From Clusia tigrina (taxonomy: Eukaryota > Arthropoda > Insecta > Diptera > Clusiidae), in the NCBI GenBank assembly GCA_920105625.2, contig OV050030.1:424952240-425016239 (forward strand): DNA of 64,000 bases, read 5' to 3'. Below the pieces are notes generated by a model that worked only from the letters and a program-made list of their open reading frames with translations, made no database searches and was not told the DNA's origin. Positions 47,665-58,288 of the stretch are shown in pieces. Position 1 is the first letter of the stretch. Every line of letters begins with the position of its first letter. Position numbers and translations under genes: made by a program.

Positions 47665-47965
47665 CTTAGATGTTTTATCTTAGATGCTTTGTCTTAGATG
47701 CTTTACCTTAGTTGCTTTATCTTAGTTGCTCTATCTTAGTTACTTTATCTTGGTTGCTTTATCTTAGTTGCTTTATCTGAGTTGCTTTATCTTGGTTGCT
47801 TTATCTTGGTTGCTTTATCCTAGTTGCTTCATCTTAGTTGTTTTATCTTGGTTCTTTTATCTGAGTTGCTTTATCTTAGTTGCTTTATCTTGGGTGCTTT
47901 ATCTGAGTTGCTTTATCTTGGTTGCTTTATCTTAGTTGCTTTATCTTGGTTGCTTTATCTTTTAG
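47665..47965. repeat. 14-bp minisatellite
   Basis: About 21 tandem copies of a unit with core GCTTTATCTTAGTT, with single-base variants (TTGG, TGAG). Adjacent variants alternate irregularly. Confidence 0.9.
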
Positions 47966-48640
47966 TTACTTGATTATTTCCCTTTCTACGAATGAGGCAC
48001 TTCTGCTGAATACCTTGAAGCAGACTTCTCGAGACTTCCATTTTCAGCAACAAGGCTAACTGCTCATCTTGACTAGGTCTGTGGTCGTGGCTGTTGACAG
48101 TACAGGGTTAGTGTCTGCCATGTCAGGCCTTCTCATGACAAGGTCTTGCTCGATTTCCCCACTGGGAATTTAAGCATTAAATAAAGAGCTCAGCACATTC
48201 GTGCGCGTTTTTCCGCTTCCACTGAGCTATATAGAAAATAGATATACGAACACAGCTGCGCATTCCCTCACACACACACACACACACACAAATGCGCGTG
48301 CACATGCTTACTTACACAATTGCACAGTTGCCTGCCCACATAATCTCAGCTGCAGCAGAACCGCAACGTTCGGAATTTCACTTCTTTGGAAGAATTTGGC
48401 GCACGGTGGTTGCGTTGCCGCTTGGATATGGCTCACATAATGCCAGTCGATGGCAGTTAATCGTTGCTAGGTGAACGCTGCCGGGTGGGGCGGGGGTGTT
48501 TGTGGCAAAAATGCAAATTTGCACAAACGGAGAATTTCAGAATATATTTACACAATTTTAATATTGCGGTCTTAGCGTGCACAGCACGAGCCGAGATGAG
48601 CCGAGTTGAGTTGAGCTGAGCTGAACATTTTATACAGGCC

Positions 48641-48673
<33 letters not shown>

Positions 48674-49350
48674 CGACGAGGACGACAATAATAATCAGAG
48701 CAGCAGACTAGCACCGGAGCTAAACACGTACAAGCAACTGAAAAATTCCTGCTAATAAATTCCTTGAATTGGGGATTTGTGGTGCGGGCCAGTTTCGTAG
48801 TGGAAGCTCTCGTGCGGAGTGGACTGTGCCTGCCTGGCGACCATTTTACTCGCAAATGAAACTTAAATTTGCTCGAGTGGCAAAAAATGCGACTGTAAAA
48901 AAACACACTGAATACTTGTTATACAAATGTTTATGTACTGTCGTACTGTATACACACACACACACACACACACACACATACCCACGTACACTTACACAGC
49001 CTTGCGAACAAATATTCTGTGAACCAATCGGCATGAGTCCTTAAATGTGCAATGAAGTGTAACAAAATCATTTTCAGCACATTTTTGCATTGCTGACACA
49101 TTTCAGTGTGCTCGTAGTCAGCAACTGAAAGAAATACCGCCTGACTAAGCAGAATCGTGCTCGTAGTTGAAGCGGAGGGCAGTGGAGGACAGTCGGTAGG
49201 ACACAGGAGAAAGTTGAGAGGTTGTGAGCACCATCATTGTAAACTTAATTTGCTGTGTTGTAGAACACATTTACATGAATACTTTTCTGATTGGAATTCT
49301 TGGGCGGTGGTAACAACGGCTGCCGAAGCACAAGGAGACACTATTAAGAA
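47966..49350. other. Non-coding region
   Basis: (CA)n tracts lie at 48,268-48,290 and 48,951-48,978, a (CAA)n tract at 48,642-48,675, and GAGCCGAGATGAGCCGAG-type short repeats at 48,588-48,625. There is no convincing exon. Confidence 0.4.
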
Positions 49351-49369
49351 GACCTCGTAGAGGAACATT

Positions 49370-50060
49370 GAGAAGACCACTCAGAGTAGTATGAGAAGAC
49401 CACTTAAAGTAGCATGAGAGGACCACTGACAACATCACTAACAAAACCACTGAAAACACCACTGATATAGCCACCGAGAACACCACTAAGAAGTCCACAG
49501 AGAACAACAGGGAGAACATCACTAATAACACTACTGATAACATTACTGTGGACATCTCTGAGGAGATAAGTGGGAACACTATTCAGAACAACACTGAGAA
49601 AACCACTGACAACTCCACTGACAAAACCACCGAGAACACCACTAAGAAGTCCACAGAGAACAACAGGGAGAACATCACTAATAACACTACTGATAACATT
49701 ACTGTGGACATCTCTGAGGAGATAAGTGGGAACACTAGAGAACAACACTGAGAAGATCACTAGGAACCTCAATAACGACACCAGTGACAAAGTCACCGAG
49801 AACACAACTAAAAACACCGCTGATATAACCACCGTGAACACCACTGAAGAGACCACTGAGAAGCCCACTAAGAAGACCACTAAGACCAACACGGACACTA
49901 CTAGACACATTACCGTGGACACCTCTAAAGAGATAAGTGGGAACACTATTCAAAACAACACTACAAAGATAACTAAGAGCCTCAATAACGATATCCTGGC
50001 AAAACCATCGAGAATACCACTGACAAGGCAAGTCCAATGGGACTACCACTCTCAAAACTA
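49370..50060. repeat. Thr/Asn-coding minisatellite with longer duplications
   Basis: Degenerate units of 12-18 bp based on GAGAACACCACTAAGA fill the region. A block of about 104 bp from GAGAACACCACTAAGAAGTC to GATAAGTGGGAACACT occurs at 49,476 and again at 49,632 (offset 156 bp), with a partial third copy ending near 49,945. The plus strand is open for 67-112 codons (Thr, Asn, Glu, Lys only, mucin-like) and the minus strand for 180 codons (Val/Leu/Ser). No start context, splice site or flanking exon supports a gene. Confidence 0.8.
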
Positions 50061-50883
50061 TTGACCACACACCTAAGAATATCAATGCAAACCCGAGATA
50101 AGCTCTTTCCTCAAAGTTTCACCGTCTTCTGCGATTTTTGAATGAGTAGGCAGTTAGGTGATTCTTCAGAAATTTCAGATAATGTAGGCCAATAAATAGC
50201 TTACCTTCTTCTGATGTGAGCACCTAGACAAAATAGTGTCCAAAACGATTGAACCAGTGCCCTACCCTAGGAGATAATTGAGAGTGAATCATTGAGGGAA
50301 CAATTGTACGATTATCTCAGGAGAACTTAACGAAGATCTCAACAAAACGCCCATACTTTCTCTAAAGTGTTCAAATTTATTTCACAGGATACCCACTCTC
50401 TTAAACGCTCTGAGCTAGGAATTTCAGTGCGAAAAATCCTTACTCTCCTCGGTATACAACTCTTTTACATGCAACACTCAAGCAGTGCCGGAGAAGTCCA
50501 CTGAATTTCTTTCATATAAAGAAAGTTGAGCTCAAGTTTCAATTCTGATTACTTTGTATTCATCATGGTCCAACAGTGGTATGTTCCCAATTTTTTTTTT
50601 TTGTGAGATCCACAGGTATCCTGACGATGTACCTCAACTGCTCATTGTAAAAAACTTCCATCTTGATCATGGTAGAACATGCTCAGAGTTGATGGTAAGA
50701 AATGTGAGACTATTTTGGTATGGAAAAATCTTGTTCACACCCGGATGCTTCAAATTCTTTGGAGTTCAGTTTTGGTTCTGTGACATGTGCCAAAAATTAT
50801 GGATGGACTTTCAACCAAACTCGTTCCTGGGTTGAGTACACGAGCATATGTGCCGCTCTGCATTAACGTAATGCTTTGTTTGT
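50061..50883. other. No gene seen
   Basis: AT-rich spacer between two repeat arrays. A 93-codon plus-strand ORF at 50,554-50,835 contains no recognisable motif. Confidence 0.4.
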
Positions 50884-53750
50884 GTTGCTAACCTCTCAGG
50901 AAGATGCCTCCAAAACCAGAGCTTGTATTGTTAACGTCTCAGGAAGATGCCTCCTAAACCAGAGCTTGTATTGTTAACCTCTCAGGAAGATGCCTTCAAA
51001 ACCTGAGCTTGTATTATTAACCTCTCAGGAAGATGCCTCCAAAGCCAGAGCTTGTATTGTTAACCTCTCAGGAAGATGCCTCCAAAACCAGAGCTTGTAT
51101 TGTTAACCTCTCAGGAAGATGCCAACAAAACCAGAGCTAGTATTGTTAACCTCTCAGGAAGATGCCTCAAAAACCAGAACTTGTATTGTTAACCTCTCAG
51201 GAAAATGCCTCCAAAACCAGAACTTGTATTGTTAACCTCTCAGGAAGATGCCAACAAAACCAGAGCTAGTATTGTTAACCTCTCAGGAAGATGCCTCAAA
51301 AACCAGAACTTGTATTGTTAACCTCTCAGGAAGATGCCAACAAAACCAGAGCTAGTATTGTTAACCTCTCAGGAAGATGCCTCAAAAACCAGAACTTGTA
51401 TTGTTAACGTCTCAGGAAGATGCCTCAAAAACCAGAGCTTCTATTGTTAACCTCTCAGGAAGATGCCTCCAAAACCAGAGCTTGTATTGTTAACCTCTCA
51501 GGAAGATGCCAACAAAACCAGAGCTAGTATTGTTAACTTCTCAGGAAGATGCCTCAAAAACCAGAACTTGTATTGTTAACCTCTCAGGAAGATGCCTCCA
51601 AAGCCAGAGCTTGTATTGTTAACCTCTCAGGAAGATGCCTCCAAAACCAGAGCTTGTATTGTTAACCTCTCAGGAAGATGCCTTCAAAACCTGAGCTTGT
51701 ATTATTAACCTCTCAGGAAGATGCCTCCTAAACCAGAGCTTGTATTGTTAACCTCTCAGGAAGATGCCTTCAAAACCTGAGCTTGTATTATTAACCTCTC
51801 AGGAAGATGCCTCCAAAACCAGAGCTTGTTTTGTTAACCTCTCAGGAAGATGCCTCCAAAGCCAGAGCTTGTATTGTTAACCTCTCAGGAAGATGCCTCC
51901 AAAGCCAGAGCTTGTATTGTTAACCTCTCAGGAAGATGCCAACAAAACCAGAGCTAGTATTGTTAACGTCTCAGGAAGATTCCCTAAAATCAGAGCTTGT
52001 ATTGTTAACCTCTCAGGAAGATGCCTCCTAAACCAGAGCTTGTATTGTTAACCTCTCAGGAAGATGCCTTCAAAACCTGAGCTTGTATTATTAACCTCTG
52101 AGGAAGATGCCTCCAAAGCCAGAGCTTGTATTGTTAACCTCTCAGGAAGATGCCTCCAAAACCAGAGCTTGTATTGTTAACCTCTCAGGAAGATGCCAAC
52201 AAAACCAGAGCTAGTATTGTTAACCTCTCAGGAAGATGCCTCAAAAACCAGAACTTGTATTGTTAACTTCTCAGGAAGATGCCTCCTAAACCAGAGCTTG
52301 TATTGTTAACCTCTCAGGAAGATGCCTCCAAAACCAGAGCTTGTATTGTTAACCTCTCAGGAAGATGCCAACAAAACCAGAGCTAGTATTGTTAACCTCT
52401 CAGGAAGATGCCTCAAAAACCAGAACTTGTATTGTTAACTTCTCAGGAAGATGCCTCCTAAACAAGACCTTGTATTGTTAACCTCTCAGGAAGATGCCTT
52501 CAAAACCTGAGCTTGTATTATTAACCTCTCAGGAAGATGCCTCCTAAACCAGAGCTTGTATTGTTAACCTCTCAGGAAGATGCCTTCAAAACCTGAGCTT
52601 GTATTATTAACCTCTCAGGAAGATGCCTCCAAAACCAGAGCTTGTATTGTTAACCTCTCAGGAAGATGCCAACAAAACCAGAGCTAGTATTGTTAACCTC
52701 TCAGGAAGATGCCTCAAAAACCAGAACTTGTATTGTTAACTTCTCAGGAAGATGCCTCCTAAACCAGACCTTGTATTGTTAACCTCTCAGGAAGATGCCT
52801 CCAAAACCAGAGCTTGTATTATTAACCTCTCAGGAAGATGTCTCCTAAACCAGAGCTTGTATTGTTAACCTCTCAGGAAGATGCCTTCAAAACCTGAGCT
52901 TGTATTATTAACCTCTCAGGAAGATGCCTCCAAAACCAGAGCTTGTATTGTTAACCTCTCAGGAAGATGCCAACAAAACCAGAGCTAGTATTGTTAACCT
53001 CTCAGGAAGATGCCTCAAAAACCAGAACTTGTATTGTTAACTTCTCAGGAAGATGCCTCCTAAACCAGACCTTGTATTGTTAACGTCTCAGGAAGATTCC
53101 CCAAAATCAGAGCTTGTATTGTTAACCTCTCAGGAAGATGCCTCCTAAACCAGAGCTTGTATTGTTAACCTCTCAGGAAGATGCCTTCAAAACCTGAGCT
53201 TGTATTATTAACCTCTCAGGAAGATGCCTCCAAAACCAGAGCTTGTATTGTTAACCTCTCAGGAAGATGCCAACAAAACCAGAGCTAGTATTGTTAACCT
53301 CTCAGGAAGATGCCTCAAAAACCAGAACTTGTATTGTTAACTTCTCAGGAAGATGCCTCCTAAACCAGACCTTGTATTGTTAACCTCTCAGGAAGATGCC
53401 TCCAAAACCAGAGCTTGTATTGTTAACCTCTCAGGAAGATGCCAACAAAACCAGAGCTAGTATTGTTAACCTCTCAGGAAGATGCCTCAAAAACCAGAAC
53501 TTGTATTGTTAACGTCTCAGGAAGATGCCTCAAAAACCAGAGCTTCTATTGTTAACCTCTCAGGAAGATGCCTCCAAAACCTGAGCTTGTATTGTTAACC
53601 TCTCATGAAGATGCCTCCAAAACCTGAGCTAGTATTGTTTACCTCTCAGGAAGATGCCTCCTAAACCAGAGCTAGTATTGTTAACGTCTCAGGAAGATGC
53701 CTCAAAAACCAGAGCTTCTATTGTTAACCTCTCAGGAAGATTCCCATAAA
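50884..53750. repeat. 43-bp satellite array
   Basis: About 66 head-to-tail copies of a 43-bp unit, core GTTAACCTCTCAGGAAGATG followed by CCTCCAAAACCAGAGCTTGTATT. Five unit types recur: CTCCAAAACCAGAGCTT, CCAACAAAACCAGAGCTA, CTCAAAAACCAGAACTT, CTCCTAAACCAGAGCTT and CTTCAAAACCTGAGCTTGTATTATT. The CCAAC type is almost always followed by the CTCAAAAACC type, showing a higher-order order. The period is not a multiple of three, so it is non-coding. Edges decay (50,884; 53,600-53,750). Confidence 0.95.
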
Positions 53751-56700
53751 TCAGATCATCAGACTTATCTTGGAAAAACCACAGCAATATCAACAACATT
53801 CCTACGAGTTTGATCTCTGATGTGCCACTGACAATTTTAGGTTCTGTTTAACAATGTTGAAAGAATCGTTTGGGAGTTACTCTGATATGTTTCAGAGTAG
53901 TTACTTAGAATTGAAGCTCTTGACTTGAACATTCAGTCTGGGGAGTTTCCATATTTGTACAATTCTCCATCTTAGATATCTCTGAATCTGGGAGCCACTG
54001 GAATCTTTGAAGTTTGTCAGTTCTAATCTACTCCGCTGATAGAAGACTTAGAGTCGATTCTGAATGGTCACATTCACATATGCTTTCCGCAGCTATCGTC
54101 AGACGTTGAGAGGAAAATTGAACGGTGGAATACGGCGCGCAATGGCGTCCAAAGTGCGAAACTCGCCTCATCTGGTCATCTCTCACCACACTTGTAATTA
54201 CCACGTTACTATGTTACTTGCATTTCCTTCAGTGCCAGAAATCCTTGTCTCCTATTAAATTCGTTTAAGTCGAGATTTTTATTATCCAACTAAATCGTGC
54301 CTGTTCAGTGAGAGTGTCCTCCAGTGCAATAGCTCTCCAGTTTCCACTTCCTTTGATTGTTAAAGCGAAGGCAACATTTTTAATGTACTCGCAGTGTAGC
54401 GCAGGAAATGGATGTGCTACCCACAGTCAGCTGCACTGATCGACTACACAAGCTCCTTCCCTTCTCTAGTGAGTGTTTGCTGTTTCCGGGCCACCAATAC
54501 TTCCTGCCAGTTGGGCCAAAACGCAACCAAGTAACCAAGTGTCGAGGTTCTTGCTGCCATTTGCAGTCGTTGCACATGAACATGCCCTGCAGGCTGAGGT
54601 CAGACCAGGAAATTATGTTTTGCTTGACACTAAATCCGAGCTGCACTGGCTGCAGTTCCTGGCTGTGCTGCCTTGCTCACAAGTGCAACTTAATTTCACC
54701 TGATGGCAATTTACCTAATGCCACAGTGCTGCTGAAGCGATCAAGTTGTCAACACAACAATCACACCCACAATAAGCTGTGAACACACAGGTAAACATGG
54801 CGACAGACAGACAGACACAGGAGCCACATGGCACCCTGTAGTCTGAAGATACTCGTATCGACCCCAGCGCCAGGTTATCTGCGCTCAATGTTCGCACCAG
54901 CAACCGCACCGCTGAGGCAGGTATGGCTCCCAGGAAACCGGAAATTACCATTCGCTTTTTCGCGCGGAATCACATTCCCAGCACATTTCACTGCACTTCA
55001 CCAGGCCAGCACAGCTGGGAACTGGTACGAGTGGCTTCGATTTCCTTTCGATTTCATGTGGCATTTTCCTTTGCGCACTTTGTTTGTTTATTTGTTTGTC
55101 TCTTTGAGTGCGAGTTCCTGTGCGTGTGCGTGTGCGTGTGCGCGTGCGTGTGCGTGTGCGTGGCTGTGTGCGTGTGTGTGAAGGACTTTATCTGTCCTGA
55201 TAGTGATGTTTCTGCCGCTGCTCCTGCTCCTGCAGTTGTTTGTTTTTGTTGTTCGTGAGACAGTTTTCCAAACTCGTTGTTGCTCGCTTCCGCTTGGCAC
55301 ATCAACCACGAACACTTCATTGATTTGTTACATCAAAGGGGCGTGCAGGGTTTATCTGTGCTGCTGCCAATCAATTGCTCAGTTGATTGACAACGTGGCA
55401 GCGCTTGGGTTATTTCGTTCATTTTTTCACAAATTTTTTGAGATAAATTGAAAACCGGAATCGTACTCGCTTCAAATCAAAAATTGCGCATTTTCCCTGT
55501 TGAAATATTTCTGAGTATTGGATTTCTTTCCGTTTCCATGGGCTTCCATGGCACACGTGCCACAGCGCACCCCCACACACGTACAGACCGACATACGTAC
55601 GCACTCATGCACAAACAATGCCGCTGCTCTGCAGTGTAGTGGCGTGCAGTTGAGTGCACTCAAGTGCTGCCGCCGCTGCTGCTGCTGCATGCAGCAATTT
55701 TACTGCACTTAGCTCGCTTTCAGTCCTTTGTTGCGCAGTGAAAGCGTTTTGCTTGCTGGCTCGAAATGATGCGATTACGTTGAAATTTAATGGCTTTGTT
55801 GCGCTTTACTGGAAAGCGATAATAACTGCATGCAAGTGCAACTGTGGCGAATGTCGGACTGAATGGCACTTGAAATGTTGCCAACCCGTCAAAATCCGTA
55901 TCCGGCGAGGTCGTCGCTGAAGGAGCTCTCAATTAAGCGAGTTTATTTTCTTCTGGTATGCGTATAATTAGAAGCTGTATCCGCCGCTTAATAGCGGAGT
56001 ACTTCAGCAAATAGCGGAGTACTTCAGCAAGTGGGAGGTCAGTGTGCGACTAGGACCGTCGAGCCAACAATGACTTCAGCAAATGTCCCACAGTATTGAA
56101 CTACGATACAATTAAAATGCTACGAAAATAAAGTATGAAATGAATAAGAACGAATTGAAACACTCCAAGGATAACACAATCCTGCCACTAACAAGACAAC
56201 ACTGCCAAGGAGATAACAACAATCCTTGTGGAACTCTTTAGCTTCAATGAAAGTCGTTGAAAACTTAAACCAGGGTTTAGCAAGGAATTTTAGTTAGCAG
56301 TGTGGTCTTGAATAGATTCAGCAGTTTTGTTAGTGCCTCACACTCATCACTACAGTGGCCAATTCACTGCCCTCAGCCGTTCAAGAAACCTCTTTTGAAA
56401 TAATATTTCGTTACTAAAACAATCCTCTAAATTCCTTCAACCCCCACTTCTGTAAACTCATTTTTAACCCCCAAAACCGCCAGATCAGAGTGGGTATGGA
56501 GGAGATCAGTTTTGTAATATGACTAATCAATTCTACAAAGATTGTTTGAAGATAGACGAAAGAGGAGAAAGGGTATTACAAGTATTTTCCGCAGTCAGAA
56601 TTCCGAACTGATTGCCTAAACATCACTGAAGTGTATTTTAGATGGCGAGCACCTCACAATCACCTCACAGGCAATAGTTGACCTTTGGAACACTGATTGC

Positions 56701-57048
56701 TACAGTCAGGCAGACCAAATCCTTAATATAATCGTTTCCTCTGTCTTAGGCGGCTTTAAACAAGAGTACATATCTTCTGGAGGATCTTTCAAGAAGAGTT
56801 CATATTTTTTGGTCGATATAAACAAACTGCCTTCCCGTCGTCTTAGGTTTTCTTTTCCCCCTTGGGAGACGCTTCTGCCGCGCTGGTACTATGGGACTCC
56901 TCCGAAGAAGCCTACGCCACTAAAATCGTCTCCTTTCCACCCACATCCCATCGGAAAACGCTCTCTAGAGCAGGCGTCGAGATCGGGGCGCTATGCTGCG
57001 AAAAACTGCCTCTACTATTCTGTCGCATCCATGCGACTTTCTCTGGTT
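53751..57048. other. Non-coding region and LINE 3' UTR
   Basis: No exon was recognised. The stretch 54,360-55,920 is GC-richer with CTG/CAG-rich patches and an alternating GTGTGC tract (55,120-55,180), and could be regulatory or an untranslated exon. A 20-bp tandem duplication, TAGCGGAGTACTTCAGCAAA, is at 55,992-56,032. From about 56,800 to 57,048 the sequence is probably the 3' UTR of the minus-strand LINE fragment that follows. Confidence 0.35.
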
Positions 57049-57377
57049 TTAATTGCGTCGATTCTTTCTAGCGTACGTAGCTTCTTTTCTCTCGTCTGCT
57101 GCATATCTTTGGAATGTCTTCCACTTGCTAGCTGCAGACGTAACTGCCTCGATAAGGCTAGTGGTTGTGAGATGGGTCCCAGCCACTGCCTTCAATATCC
57201 ACCGATTCGCATCAAACCTTGGACAGGCGTAGATTATGTGTTCTGCATCTTCACTCACTCGGCACATCGGATACAGCGGGTCTTCTACAATATTGAATCT
57301 ATTCAAGTAGTGGCGAAACCATCCATGGCATGAAGTGAGTTGCGTGGTGTAGAAGTCTGGGCACGCAAAGTCATTCT
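57049..57377 (-). mobile_element. LINE 3' coding fragment, interrupted by LTR element
   Basis: The open minus-strand frame reads CHGWFRHYLNRFNIVEDPLY, PMCRVSEDAEHIIYACPRFD and then a long helical tail to a TAA at 57,049. This is the C-terminal zinc tail (C-x2-C...H-x4-C) of a non-LTR retrotransposon, of a different subfamily from the copies at 25, 31 and 38 kb. The frame is intact up to 57,377, where the gypsy-like LTR begins, so the LINE was coding at its insertion point. Confidence 0.75.
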
Positions 57378-57682
57378 TGTACTGTGGCGGATGGTTGCGA
57401 AAGGCAAGTGAAATAAATACTAAAGACGATGATCGGTTTAAAGACGGCAGGTTTATTTTATGTATTTATAATAATGCTTGCTTATATTACAGTGATGGTT
57501 ACTATTACAGTGTGTATAGTATAAGAGTTATTAATATAGTTATATTATGATTAGAGTAAGTAAGCTAGGTATAGGTACAATAAGTAAGATATAATAAGTA
57601 GGATAAGAGTAAGTAGTCTAGTTATAAGTAAGTATATAATAAGATAAGAGAATAGGATAATGGGTGATGAGTTGGCACTACA
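57378..57682 (-). repeat. 3' LTR of gypsy-like retrotransposon
   Basis: On the minus strand this 305-bp segment starts TGTAGTGCCAACTC directly after a polypurine tract and ends ...CCGCCACAGTACA. It thus has short inverted ends (TGTAGTG / TGTACTG) of TG...CA type. It contains an AAAATAAAC polyadenylation-like signal about 85 nt before its end and an AT-rich U3 with ACTTACT-type repeats. The matching 5' LTR lies beyond 64,000, so identity and target duplication cannot be checked here. Confidence 0.8.
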
Positions 57683-57694
57683 CCTCCCTTCCTT
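57683..57694 (-). other. Polypurine tract
   Basis: AAGGAAGGGAGG on the minus strand sits immediately 5' of the LTR. It is the expected primer site for plus-strand DNA synthesis. Confidence 0.8.
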
Positions 57695-57930
57695 AGGAAA
57701 AAAAAAAAAAAAAAAAAATTTTCAAACCCAAATCAGTTGATCAGTCTGTTTGGTCCTTAAACTTTTCTTTTTTTTTTTTTTTTTTTTTTTTTCTAGTATT
57801 TCTTAAGTTTTTGTTTAATAATGTTTAGGTATTGCAATGTTATTTTAAAATTTTTTAATTTTTTCTAATAATGTATAGTAATTTTTAGTTATTACAATAT
57901 TATTTTAAAAAAACAAAATAAATTCCAATT

Positions 57931-57971
<41 letters not shown>

Positions 57972-58288
57972 ATATAAAGTAGTGTTTAGTAACTGCAATA
58001 TTATTTCAAAAATTTTTAATTTTTTCTGATAACATATAGTGATTTGTGGTAATGTTAAGGTATTACAATACTATTTTAAAATTTTCATTTTTTTTTCTAC
58101 TAATGTATAATAATTTTGTTTTTTGTTTAATTTTTAGAACAATAAAGGTTTTGTTAAAATAAAAATGTATTTTTGATATAATAATAATGTTTAATTATTT
58201 ACCAACCTTAATCTGTCTTTATGGACTGTTTTTTCTTTGTTTGAAGCCTCATTATAATAAGTAACATTTACTCCCTTTATTTTGGTTA
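57695..58288 (-). other. 3' untranslated part of the retrotransposon
   Basis: It holds long A-runs on the minus strand (57,700, 57,770-57,792, 57,933-57,967) separated by three diverged copies of a segment of about 90 nt containing ATAATATTGCAATAACTAAA-like sequence. The conserved C-terminal part of pol continues in another frame to a TAA at 58,191. Confidence 0.6.

Noticed and set aside
50884..53750. CRISPR-like regular repeats
   Set aside because: The units are directly adjacent without unique spacers and the context is an insect nuclear genome; it is a satellite.
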